Shown here piece by piece: positions 12,101 through 21,753 of a DNA stretch of 64,000 nucleotides. Under the pieces are notes generated by a model. The model did no database searches. It was not told where the DNA came from and saw only the letters and a program-made list of their open reading frames with translations. Numbering within the stretch: position 1 is the first letter of the stretch; every line of letters starts with the position of its first letter. Both the position numbers and the translations under genes were made by a program. The stretch is taken from NCBI GenBank assembly GCA_022414725.1, contig CM039463.1, forward strand, positions 79,905,183 through 79,969,182, read 5' to 3'. The stretch is from Microglena sp. YARC (lineage: Eukaryota > Chlorophyta > Chlorophyceae > Chlamydomonadales > Chlamydomonadaceae).

Positions 12101-15073
12101 CGCTCACATTGGTGATAGTATCATTCCTGTTATCAAATTGGTATGATGACAGTGTCGCTTGCTTTGGTTCTTGTAATAGTATTGGCATGACGGTAATATC
12201 GCTCACATTGGTGATTGTATCATGACTGTTATCATATTGGTCTGATGACACTGTCGCATGCATTAGTGCTAGTCAGGTTATTGGCATGACAACAATATCG
12301 CTCACATTGGTGATTGTATCATTCCTGTTATCACATTGGTCTGATGACACTGTCGCATGCATTGGTGCTAGTCAGATTATTGGCATGACGGCAATATCGC
12401 TCACATTGGTGATTGTATCATGACTGTTATCAAATTGGTATGATGACACTGTCGCTTGCTTTGGTTCTTGTAATAGTATTGGCATGACGACAATATCGCT
12501 CACATTGGTGATTGTATCATGACTGTTATCATATTGGTCTGATGACACTGTCGCATGCATTAGTGCTAGTCAGATTATTGGCATGACGACAATATCGCTC
12601 ACATTGGTGATAGTATCATTCCTGTTATCACATTAGTCTGATGACACTGTCGCATGCATTGGTGCTAGTCAGATTATTGGCATGACGGCAATATCGCTCA
12701 CAATGGTGATTGTATCATGACTGTTATCAAATTGGTATGATGACACTGTCGCTTGCTTTGGTTCTTGTAATAGTATTGGCATGACGACAATATCGCTCAC
12801 ATTGGTGATAGTATCATTCCTGTTATCACATTGGTCTGATGACACTGTCGCATGCATTGGTGCTAGTCAGATTATTGGTATGACGACAATATCGCTCACA
12901 TTGGTGATTGTATCATGACTGTTACAACATTGGTATGATGACACTGTCACTTGCATTGGTGCTTGTCATATTATTAGCATGACGACAATATCGCTCACAT
13001 TGGTGATAGTATCATTACTGTTATCATATTGGTCTGATGACACTGTCGCTTGCATTGGTGATAGTAATACTATTGTGATGACGACAATATCGCTCACATT
13101 GGTGGTACAGTACTACCACAATATGGCATTGTTTTTAGTGTCACTGTTTTTCTTTTCATAATTATACAGGTTGTACAGCAGAAGTTGCGACGCAAGCCTA
13201 ATTTCAGGATTGTGGCATAGCATGGTGCAGGGCAGAGCGTGAAACGCGGAGCCACGGGGGGGTTGGGGGGGGAGAGTGTCGCACTGGGGTTGCACCAAGT
13301 CGCTCAATTTGCGACACGTTGCACACAACAAAACAGCAACTTTGGACAGTGGCTGTGGACGAGACAGTACAACCTGAAACAAATATAATACAAAATCTTA
13401 TTATCATTACCTGAAACCAGCCTGAAACAAAGAAAAATACTACATGCTACAATGTTTACCGACAGCAGCACAGTGAGCATGAGATGAAGCAGAATATAAT
13501 ATATGTATGCATGCATGTATGTTTAACGACAGCAGCACACTGAGCATGAGATGAAGCAGAATAGAATGAATGTTTAATGCATGTAATGTATGTATGAATG
13601 TATGTTTGACGACAGCAGCACACTTAGCATGAGATGAAGCAGAATTGTTGATCAGTGTTAAAGAAATAAGGTTACCATTCGTCAATTCTACTTGTCATGC
13701 CGAACTCAAATATCTAATGTAGTGCACATCTCACAAACTCACAATATAATTCAAACTGAACATGAAGCAGACTCACAATCCAGGATAATAATGAGTTATG
13801 ATAACTCTGATGATAACCCACAATCCAGTATAATTATGAGTTTTGATAACTTGAATGATAACTCACACTCGCTCACACTCCTGTATAATTATGAGTTATG
13901 ACTTATGATAACTCGGATGATAACTTACAATCCTGAATAATTATGAGTTATGAAATCTAGGATGATAACTTGGATGATAACCAACAATCCTGAATAATTA
14001 TGAGTTATAAAATCTAGGGTGATAACTTGAATGATAACTAACAATCCAGAATAATTTTGAGGTATGGTATCTTGAATGATAACTTGGACGGTAACTCACA
14101 ATCCAATATATTTATGAGTTATGAAATCTAGGATGATAACTTGGACGGTAACTCACAATCCAGGATCCCTGAAGGTTCCACTGCCATAAGGATTATTCCG
14201 CAAGAAGACGTTCATCTCAGTAGTCCCATGCCTCATTGCATGGATCACCTGCAGGGCACACAGTATATGATAACTACGTAGCATATTGTACGGCATAGTC
14301 TTCTCAGTAGTCCCATGCCTCATTGCATGGATCACCTGTAGGGTACGCGGTATATGATAACAAGGTAGCAAGTTGTACTGCACAGTCATCTCAGTAGTAC
14401 CATGCCGCATTGCATGGATCACCTGCAGGGCACACAGTATATGATAACAAGGTAGCATACTGTGCGGCACAATCATCTCAGTAGGTCCATGCCGCATTGC
14501 ATGGATCACCTGTATGGACTGGATCCTGTAGAGCCTATAGATTCTGATCAAACTTGGCATTTTCTACAACATAGTCAACTGAAGTACATAGTTTAATGTA
14601 TTGCTCTTTGCGCAAAATGTGTGATAACTTCTGGAATTTGTATGCTCATTAGTTGTGTGGCTTGACACCTGTAGCTTTTAGATATCACAGGAAGAGGACC
14701 TCACATCCATTCCAACCACAGCTGATAACAGTCCCGACCATGCCTTCATACATGCCCACCACTGATAACAGTCACAACCATGCATCCAACCACAGCTGAT
14801 CACAAACACCACCATGCCTCCATTCACGCCCACGACTGTTGATAAAAGTCACGACCATGCCTCCATACACGCCCACCACTGCTGATAACACCCATGCATG
14901 CCTACCACACTCTGGTGAAAACACCACCATGCCACCATGCATGTCCACCACAGACTGATAACAATGGCTGGTACACCTTCCTACCACATGTCATCTGCAT
15001 AATTTATCACCTTTCCTCCCTTGGAAATAACCGCCTCGTGGGCAGCGCCCTTCCGATTCCATGGTACATTCAT
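6168..15073 (-). CDS. Histidine phosphatase superfamily (phosphoglycerate mutase-like) protein, 3' end missing
   Basis: Exons, 5' to 3' on the minus strand: 15073-15011, 14248-14157, 11286-11202, 10551-10385, 9465-9383, 6284-6168. All junctions are GT-AG and phases agree across all five introns, giving 202 residues so far. Branch-1 histidine phosphatase hallmarks are present in order: RHG at residues 27-29 in VIHAMRHGTTEMN (nucleophile His28), SPLTRALQTA at 85-94 (second Arg89), ARER at 111-114 (candidate acid Glu113), and LVAHWGLLDELTG at 187-199 (second His190). Such enzymes transfer or hydrolyse phosphate through a phosphohistidine; the substrate cannot be told. No targeting peptide is obvious in the 21-residue first exon, and the start ATG is chosen because it opens the exon whose donor fits phase 0. 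Exon 6 ends in phase 1, so at least one further exon must lie toward or beyond the left edge. Exon 2 has four acceptor and five donor copies; any of the four acceptors could be the one used. Confidence 0.88.
6423..6616. mobile_element. hAT-like MITE (CAGGGTACTAC ends)
   Basis: A 194-bp unit starting CAGGGTACTAC and ending GTAGTACCCTG. It is flanked by TACTTCCC (6415-6422) and TACTACCC (6617-6624), an 8-bp target duplication matching at 7 of 8 positions. The interior is rich in GCGC runs (GCGCGCGGCAGCGCG, CGCGCAG). It lies in phosphatase intron 5. The same family occurs at 3287 and 18932. The hAT superfamily assignment rests on the CAGGG terminus and the duplication length. Confidence 0.75.
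6620..6790 (-). other. Intronic unique sequence
   Basis: Between the MITE and the minisatellite lies about 150 bp of non-repetitive sequence. On the minus strand it reads open into the minisatellite and would encode a short peptide ending in a stop near 6652. An AG-GCTTCTAAAAGG acceptor-like site is present, but the phosphatase phases join exon 5 to exon 6 without it, so I do not count it as an exon. Confidence 0.3.
6790..7632. repeat. 48-bp minisatellite, about 17 units
   Basis: The unit is GAGTCCAGGAGTAGCCA, then CATAGGCGTAATAGGCC or AATAGGCGTAATAGGCC, then a C8-C13 TCCCCCC tract. Variants with CACATAGG and CAAATAGG are intermixed. Length differences fall mostly in the C runs. Because the unit lacks stop codons, three minus-strand frames stay open for 217-286 codons (Gly-rich); these are not genes. 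It lies in phosphatase intron 5. The first part of the unit resembles the TACAGTCCAGGGGTAGCCAA end of the dispersed family seen at 37922. Confidence 0.95.
7805..8915. repeat. Tandem repeat of about 90-95 bp, about a dozen units
   Basis: Units contain CCCAGCACTACA, TTCTGGCGCATGCAGTA, CAGAACACACAGTCCAGC and CCCCTGATGCAGCGTAATC, with alternating sub-types (GGCGCATGCAGTACAGAAC versus GGCTCAAGCACTATAAAAC), so the repeat has a higher-order dimer structure. It lies in phosphatase intron 5. Short open frames within it are repeat frames. Confidence 0.9.
8927..9152. mobile_element. MITE-like inverted-repeat element, AGCAGCTTC family
   Basis: The left end TTCCAGCTACGACTAGCAGC, with TTCTAGGCAGCT repeated three times nearby, and the right end AGCTGCCTAGAAGCTGGTGC are inverted copies. 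It is a member of the family described at 1364; the left end is internally triplicated. Confidence 0.6.
9725..9925. repeat. AT-rich tandem repeat, TATTCCTGTTTATT units
   Basis: Irregular repeats of TTTTTATCTTATTCCTG and TTTATTATT over about 200 bp in phosphatase intron 4. No gene is seen. Confidence 0.85.
10204..10368 (-). mobile_element. tRNA-derived SINE-like element
   Basis: On the minus strand the element starts with a tRNA-like head: TGGATCAATGGCAGAGC resembles the D-arm/A-box, and GGGTTCAAATCCC is a T-arm/B-box. The body ends CCACCAGGCGTTATCATTA. The anticodon stem-loop does not fold as a standard tRNA and no acceptor stem pairs, so it is not an intact tRNA gene. The copy at 45670-45850 shares the tail and has another tRNA-like head; tail fragments occur at 7770-7802. 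Pol III SINEs have this head-plus-tail layout. It lies just downstream of phosphatase exon 4, in intron 4. Confidence 0.55.
10692..11201. repeat. Donor-edge repeats of phosphatase exon 3 in a C-rich tract
   Basis: On the minus strand, GCCAAGATGGCGTC...AAGCCTGAGGTGCGCC, the last 40-60 bases of exon 3 plus its 5' splice site, recurs downstream in the intron. The authentic donor follows 11202; copies have the same edge at about 11057, 10956 and (diverged) 10692. They are separated by C/T-rich tracts with long C runs. The two nearest copies keep the GTGCGCC donor. Confidence 0.8.
11290..11712. repeat. Tandem repeat, GGCATGACGACAATATTGAG units
   Basis: Units combine GGCATGACGACAATA(T/C)TGAG, CCCATTGG and TGATAGTATTGGTATAATA in two spacings. 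The array begins immediately upstream of phosphatase exon 3 and merges into the 99-bp array that follows, with which it shares GGCATGACGACAATAT. Three minus-strand frames stay open by lack of stops. Confidence 0.9.
11715..13110. repeat. 99-bp satellite with a 297-bp higher-order period
   Basis: About 14 units with landmarks GATGACACTGTCGC, TGCATTGGTGCTAGTC, GGCATGACG(A/G)CAATATCGC and TCACATTGGTGAT. Identical 62-codon minus-strand frames recur at 12075, 12372 and 12669, exactly 297 bp apart, showing that 99-bp monomers amplified as trimers. It lies in phosphatase intron 2. Confidence 0.92.
13215..13345. repeat. Dispersed GTCGCACT...TGCGACACGT element
   Basis: GTCGCACTGGGGTTGCACC, then GTCGCTCAATTTGCGACACG and AACAAAACAGC. 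A related copy lies at 42240-42305 (GTCGCACTAGGGTCGCAC, TGCGACACGTCGCACT, AACACAACAGC). Both are preceded by a CGCGGAGCC- or CGCGGGG-type GC-rich stretch. Origin unknown; probably a degenerate non-autonomous transposon. Confidence 0.5.
13440..13645. repeat. Tandem repeat, GACAGCAGCACACTGAGCAT units
   Basis: Three units of CAGCAGCACA, then GAGCATGAGATGAAGCAGAA, followed by ATG-rich spacer with ATGCATG motifs. It lies in phosphatase intron 2. Confidence 0.85.
13770..14156 (-). repeat. Donor-edge repeat of phosphatase exon 2, exact 57-bp period
   Basis: The 5' splice site region GGATT|GTGAGTTACC recurs into the intron. GT-starting donor hexamers lie on the minus strand at 14156, 14099, 14042, 13985 and 13928, reading GTGAGT, GTGAGT, GTTAGT, GTTGGT and GTAAGT. 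They are exactly 57 bp apart, and more diverged units extend to about 13770. Between them the unit reads TTATCATCCTAGATTTCATA-like sequence. The first donor (14156) fits the phase of exon 3. The others would add in-frame-length segments but meet a TGA immediately after the authentic exon end. Confidence 0.85.
14160..14525 (-). repeat. Acceptor-edge repeat of phosphatase exon 2, exact 87-bp period, four in-frame RHG copies
   Basis: On the minus strand, CAG or TAG|GTGATCCATGCAATG, the first part of exon 2 with its 3' splice site, occurs with exon starts at 14509, 14422, 14335 and 14248. Spacing is exactly 87 bp (29 codons), and each copy has an intact AG. The frame is open from 14560 to 14153, so each copy encodes VIHAMRHG(T/P)TE(M/K) in the same frame. 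Use of an outer acceptor would add 29, 58 or 87 residues without a stop. Confidence 0.9.
14690..14960. repeat. Tandem repeat, CCACAGCTGATAACA units
   Basis: About six irregular units of CTGATAACA(G/C), then CATGCCTCCAT and CATGCCCACCA. It lies in phosphatase intron 1, between exon 1 (15011) and the exon 2 repeats. I could not relate it to the exon 1 edge. Confidence 0.75.
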
Positions 15074-17690
15074 GCCCACGGTTGTTAGAATTAACGGTTC
15101 CCAAGCCGGAATAGGTCACGCAACTGACTATTACCGTATAGGTTCTAGTGGGGGCGTTGCGGTAGGTCCGGTTCGGACGGGTGAAGACTAGCGGCCAGCG
15201 GGAATCGCCGATAAACGAACGGGGACACCGGTAATTGAACGGGGTACAAAAATCTGAGTCAGGTACAATGGGAGACGACTAGAGTGGGCCCCGAATTGCA
15301 CGGAGAAGTTCAGCGCTGATAGTTGGGGGTGTGGCGGGTTGCGGTGACAAAAAGGCACACGTTTGTTGCTAGTCCGGGGCTCGGCAGGCAGACTAAAACT
15401 TGAACTCGACGCCCACGGACGTGTCCGCAAACAGCTGACGTCCACAGAACTCGATGAGGCACTCAGATCTACTACGGGATCTACGGTCGCCTGGTCGTAG
15501 ATCCCTGGATTGCTGGTTTGAGTATATGAGAATATATTTGAGCTCATGAACCGTAAATTTTGAAAACATTTTTTGAACGTACGTTTCAAGAGGAAGCTTT
15601 TGAAGTCTCTTGAACAACCCTGTATGTTAGTTACAGGCAAGGGGTAGGCCAAATAGGCTAAAGGGACTTGCCCAACCGTGACAAGATGGGCTTAAAAGAA
15701 AAAACGTTGATGAACTGAACTCCAAACAATCGTTATACCGATACCCGTGCTACAGTGATGAATTAACCCTACTAGACAGCTGGAGCCATGCACTATTGCA
15801 CTGACGTGGACATGTCTTTAAACTGTTTGGAGCCGTGTGAGTACATTCTGTACTTAGGAGTGTGGTGTAGCAGGGTTGTCCAGGACGCTGCGTCCTGCGT
15901 CCCAGGCGCAACATTGAAGGGCCCGTTGCGTACTGACATGCAACGTGGGCGTGGGGAGCTCCAAACGCAGAAAGACGGTAAACAGTCTGAAGGCTGATAG
16001 ACCATGTAATCAAAACAAAACGGAGCCATGTAACCAAATTCAAACTCACGTTGACAGTTTTGGCGACTACAAAGTTTTCTAGCTTTTGGCGCAACTGGCC
16101 TGCTCGGACTCAGGCCGACGAGAAGCGACGGTTCATGTGAAAAATGAAAAAGAAACACATGTTCGTGTTTATATATTTCTTGATGTGCTGGTGTAGTGTA
16201 CACATTACCCATGTCTACTCCGCTTGCACTCTGCAGCACGGTGAGCAGCCTGAAATCTGATAAACCATGTACCGTAATCAATTTCAAGTTGACAGTGTTG
16301 GCGTTTACAATCTTCTTCTAGGCACTACGCCCACCTGGCCTGCCTGTACTGTGGCCACCAACACCTTCTTGATGCTTCCGAGCTAATGGAAAATGAAATA
16401 ATTCAGACTGGAAGCGGTACTGCATATGTCACAACAACTCTTTGACTTGAGTTTGACTTGACTAATCATGGATCGATTTCCACGACATACATTCTTGACT
16501 ACATCTCCAGGCTAGTACCCTGACAGGCTGGCAGCCCCTCCCACCCAAAACTTGTGGAGGCCTCAGTTACCTGGGGAGTCTCCCCCAATGGGACCAGCCA
16601 GCTGTCTGCCCCAGCAAACAATTTGAAATTTGAATCGTGCGTGGAAAACACATACCACAAGACTAGGCGCATCGTTTGAAATTGAATTGTATGTAACGGA
16701 CACACACCACAAGACTGCACACAAGCTCTCCGATGTATCGATGTCATTGCTGAGCACACACACACAACAGGATAGTGAACAAACACCTCAGGATTTTTTC
16801 TAGTTGTGAAAGGTGTCTCACCCCAGGAGGTGGCTCTCCCAACACTAACCAGCGACACCCAGGATTCAATTTGAGAGGAGTTGCCACTCCTACAAAAGAG
16901 AAGGCGCACTATGGGTAGGTGGGAGATACCGACCCCCGACCAAACGAACCTTCACCACTACCCCTATTGACCACGGCAGACTGGCTTCCTGCCAGGATGT
17001 GCAAACTAACTACTGTCCCCCGCAGCATACAGTACTGCCAGTGAAATAAACACCGGCCCAGCCCATAAAGCAGTGTTTCTCTTTTCAGATAAAAGCAGCA
17101 GATTCTAGGCAGCTCCCCTATTTAGCCAAAGCTAACACACTTAGAGTATCTGGGAGCTGACGGAATCCGCTGTCCAGAACTGTCAAAATCTCAGGGCTTA
17201 GCCAAGTAGCTGGCTCAAGGAGATGACTAGAAGCTGCTGCTGCTTGTAGCTGGAAAGAACAAAAGTGACATGAAGCACCCCACAGCCCTTTACGTACCGC
17301 CAAGATATGTGGTATGCAGGGAGCATCAAATCTAATTTAGATTTATCACAGCCTACGTGGGTCCCCAAGCCCCATCCCACCCCATAATGCGTCCACACAA
17401 AACATACACCACCTGCGTCTGCCAGGTGTCAATGCCCACTGTTGCATTTGAAATTCTGCAACCAACACTTCCTTGTCGATGCCCACTGCTACACTAATAA
17501 TCATATTCTGTTCAGCTACCATATTCTGGTCAGCAACCACACTCTGATCTCTCCTATATAGCGATTCCTCGTGTTTTAGTACCATGAAGAAATACTGTTC
17601 CATGACACTCCAAACACTTGGAATTGCTTGGTATGGAACCACTCCCTCCTCAACCATTCCCTCCTTGAGCTTTTCGACCTCAGCCGCTAA
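15074..17690. other. Spacer between phosphatase 5' end and ALB3 3' end
   Basis: No exon chain recognised. It contains a reversed copy of the TACAGTCCAGGGG / TTTGGGGTTCAG family (about 15643-15760); a GGTTGTCCAGGACGCTGCGTCC element (about 15872-15950, second copy 39745-39830); an element near 16785-16960 matching 40030-40195; and an AGCAGCTTC-family MITE (17077-17262). A 117-codon minus-strand frame (17346-17699) runs into the ALB3 3' repeats; it has no motif I recognise and may be decayed duplicated coding sequence. Any promoter of the phosphatase gene would lie just above 15073; no motif is obvious. Confidence 0.5.
16785..16960. repeat. Dispersed element, CCAGGAGGTGG...AGCGACACC family
   Basis: Contains TTGTGAAAGGTGTCTCACCC, AGGAGGTGG, AACCAGCGACACC, GAGGAGTTGCCACTCCTAC and GGGAGATACCGACCC. 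The reverse complement appears at 40030-40195, with the same order of blocks. Partial copies lie at 62535-62600 and about 16500-16620. Size is about 170 bp; no coding capacity. Confidence 0.6.
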
Positions 17691-18105
17691 TACCTCCATC
17701 CATCAGCCCTGTGTTGAAGCCTATTGCTCCTCCCGAGCTTCAACAATCTCAGTTGGCTTGGTCTAGATGCCTCTTGCCTCACTTGAGCTTCTGCCACCTC
17801 AGGTGGCTTGGTCTCAATACTTATTGATTCATGGATGGCACAACCACCGACGTAGCCTCATCAACCTTAGTTGGTTTGGTCTCAATGCCTCCTGCTTCAC
17901 TTCAGCTTAAGCAGCCTCAGTTGGCTTGGTCTCAATGCCTCCTGCCCCACACGAGCTTGAACAGCCTCAGTTGGCTTGGTCTCGATGCTTATTGCTTCAT
18001 GGAGGGCACTACCACCAACGTAGCCTCATCAACCTCAGTTAGCTTGGTCTCAATGCCTCCTGCTTCACTTCAGCTTTACAACCTCAGTTTGCTTGGTCTC
18101 AATGC
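17690..18105 (-). repeat. Tandem repeat of ALB3 coding 3' end including its stop codon
   Basis: Downstream of the ALB3 stop, segments such as GAGACCAAG, ACTGAGG, GAGGCTAC and CCCTCCATGAAGCAATAAG recur. CATGAA(G/T)CAATAA, the last codons plus stop, is seen at about 18106, 17990 and 17818. So the outer edge of the last exon, here a stop codon instead of a splice site, has been tandemly copied downstream as the internal exon edges have. Confidence 0.8.
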
Positions 18106-21100
18106 TTATTGCTTCATGGAGGGCTCTACCACGGAGGTAGCCTCAACAACCTCCATTGCCTTGGTCTCCCCTACCGTGTGCTCCACTGGCTCTGCCACGG
18201 CCACGGTCGAGGACTTCTGAGCATCCTCCTTGGCCTTACGCGCGCTAAACTTATCTCCCTTCTTCTTACCGCGGGCATTGGACTCCTTGCCTGTTAGGGA
18301 CATAGGCGAGACGTGTCTAGTCAGAGTGTGCAGGTCAGTGTGCGTGTAGGTCGGTGTGTGTACACTACTACCCAAGCCTTACTCACCCAGGCTACAGAGC
18401 TAAGAGCTTCAAAAAACTGGTTAGCTGAAGGGACTTGTGGAAGTTTTTCTCCATAGCTTTGTTGGCTACTCGACACACATTCACCCCCCCCCCCCCCCCC
18501 CCCTTCAACACACACACACACCTCCTTCTCTCTACAATGATTGTAGACGCCCCCATCCTGTCTAATACTTCCCGCTAATAAACAGTACTGCATTACTACA
18601 CTCCGTTCAGCTACCCTGGATTCCATGGCGTGCGATAGTTTGTTTAGCAGCATGCGAGGAGAATCGACTTTAAGAACCCCACTATGAAAGAAGAACAAGG
18701 AATAAATTAATAATACGCCTTCTTCCGAGACTTGACGTTCGGGGGGCAGCCCTTTTGCTTGCGCTGGGGTCGGTAAAACGATTGTTTGGGGTTCAGTCCA
18801 TAAATGCTTTTTCTTTTTAAGCCCCAACTATCACGGTAGGGCAAGTCTCCTTAGCCTATCTGGCCTACCCCTGGACTGTACAATACATAATGTTAAGGCC
18901 AAGCAACATTAAGATAACAACTGTATCTCACCAGGGTATTACAAAGCGCTCGCGGCAGCGCGTTTAAGCGCACTTTTTTAGCCCCACTGCACGTTTTGCA
19001 CAGTTTTTTCAACCCCCTGTGGACGCGACGCACAGGTTTTTCGCTTTTTGACAACAAAGCGCCGACCAATTTGAGGTTTGTGCGCTTTAAGCGCTGACAA
19101 ATTTGATAAAAAGTAGTACCCTGGATCTCACCAACAGGTTTCTTGGACTCGCGGTCCTCTTTAGGCTTCACGATGGTGACTGTGCCTGCCTGGGCAGGCT
19201 TCTCGTCAGGCAACGTAACCTGCGCAAGGGAAGGAGTGCATGGGCATGGGTGGCTGGGATGGAAATGTTTGGAGAGAGTCAGGGGTGGGGTGGGGGTCTA
19301 GTTTTGCATGCGTGTTTCAGTCCAGATGTCTGTGCTTGTGCGGGCTTTGTGCCGGGTACTGGCAATAATTTGCTTTACTGCCGAAGATGGCGAGCAGCCA
19401 AATTGCCTGCTGGAGATATGTAACCAAGTTCAAGTTGTGCAAGGTACCGTAACCTGTGCATCATCAAGAAGCTGTGCCCGGTGCCGTGGGTAGATGGGTA
19501 GATGGGTGAATGGGTGCGGTGGGTAGATGGGTGAATGGGTGCGGTGGGTAGATGGAAGAATGGGTGCGGTGGGTAGATGGATGAATGGGTGCGGTGGGTA
19601 GATGAATGGTGCTGTTGGTGGATGGGTAGATGGGTGAAAAGGTGCCGTGGGTAGATGGGTGAAGACATGGGCGGGCGGATGGGTGAATGTGAGGTTGGTT
19701 GGGTTACGTAGGTGAATATTTGGGTGGGTGAGGGGATAATTGGGTGGTTGGGTGAATATGTGGTTGGTTGGTTGGATACTTGGGTGATTAGGTGGATAAT
19801 TGGGTGGTTGGTTGGATAATTGGGTGTTTGGGTTGGTTTGGGATGTGTTGGGATGTGTTGGGATGGGTCGGTTGGGAGGACGGCAGCAGAGCATGGGAGA
19901 TTAACGCCACCACGACAAAGAAGACTACCATCATTTAGGTAACAAGCCAAGGCCTAGGAACAATTGCTGATATTTTCCGTACTGCTCATACCTTAGTGTT
20001 GGCCTTGAGGTACATTTGCTGGGCAGTACTAAGGGCAGTGTTGGTGAACCAGTAGAGGGTGAGGCCAGAGGGCACGTTCAGGGAAAACCATCCTGCAAAA
20101 TGGGGTTGGGGGGGCAGTGAGTTGGTCTTCTTGTGTGTTAGTGCAGGCATGCGCATGCCAGTTTAGGCATGTGGGGGTGGGGGTGCACGTGGGGGTGATG
20201 CAAGGATGTACTTGTGTGTGTACAGGTGCATGTGCACGAGGGGGAGCAAGTGGGGGAGAGGGTAAGTACTGATGGAGCACCACGAGGTGCTGGTGCACGA
20301 CTAGGTGTGTGTGTGTGTGTGTACTGCTGGGGGGCAGGACACCTGTACTTCTTAAGTAGCTACCCTCCTTAGTCAGCCCCCTTGTGGGCTCCTTACTGAA
20401 AGAATCAATGTAACATGAAGTAGTTAGTACATTCCCCCCAGTCTTCTAGACTGCTGCAACAAGTACGTCTCCTTATGTGTTAGTGCAAGCATGCACTTGT
20501 AGGTGTAGGCATGCGCTTATGTATGTTGTGACGCATTGTGAAGTCTATAGCAATCTATGTTGTCTATTGAAACATGAAGCAATGTATGTTGTCTCTTGGA
20601 ACACATAGCCATCTATGTTGTCTACTGAAACATATAGCAATGTATGTTGTCTGTTGAAACATGTAGCAATCTATGTTGTCTATTGAAGCATGAAGCAATG
20701 TATGTTGTCTCTTTGAACACATAGCCATCTATGTTGTCTATTGAAACATATAGCAATGTATGTTTTCTGTTGAAACATGTAGCAATCTATGTTGTCTATT
20801 GAAGCATGAAGCAATGTATGTTGTCTCTTGGAACACATAGCCATCTATGGTGTCTACTGAAACATATAGCAATGTATGTTTTCTGATGAAACATGTAGCA
20901 ATCTATGTTGTCTATTGAAGCATGAAGCAATGTATGTAGTCTCTTGGAACACATAGCCATCTATGTTGTCTACTGAAACATATAGCAATGTATGTTTTCT
21001 GTTGAAACATGTAGCAATCTATGTTGTCTATTGAAGCATGAAGCAATGTATGTTTTCTCTTGGAACACATAGCCATCTATGTTGTCTACTGAAACATATA

Positions 21101-21683
21101 GCAATCTATGTTGTCTATTAAAACACATAGCAATGTATGCTGTCTGCTGGAACATTTAGAAATCTATTTTGTCCATTGAAACATGTAGCAATCTATATTG
21201 TCTGTTGAAACATGTAGCAATCAATGCTACAACTCACCAATCATGAAGGGAAGGAACTTAAGGATAGCCATGGTCTGTGCGGCTGAGGGGTCGGCGTTCT
21301 GCAATCATCAGGGACAACACAGAGGAGGCAGGTAAGGGGGTAAGGCAATCAGCAGGAGATGTGTTCAGAAGTATACATGGATAGCCATTCCCTGCGCGTC
21401 TGGGGGGGCGGCCTTTTGCATTCAGTAGGGGCAGCACAGGGGAGGCAGGTAAGGGGGCAAGGCAATAAGCAAGATGTGTGTTCATAAGTATACATGGATT
21501 GCTTTTTTCCTTTTTTTCTTCTAGCTTCATGATAGCTAAGCCTCCTCCATGGACAGCATTTTAGTGCTTTTCTAGCTTTAAAAAGCGTTGCCAGCTTTTA
21601 AGGACCACCAGGAAAACAAACATTATTTGTTTTCCTATTTACAGCGACATTTTCGCCTGAATGGGGTCAAAAACTACCAATCG

Positions 21684-21753
<70 letters not shown>

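Noticed and set aside
17346..17699. 117-codon minus-strand frame as a separate gene
   Set aside because: No recognisable motif, overlaps decayed repeats of the ALB3 3' end, and has no supporting splice partners; mentioned only as possible decayed duplicate sequence.
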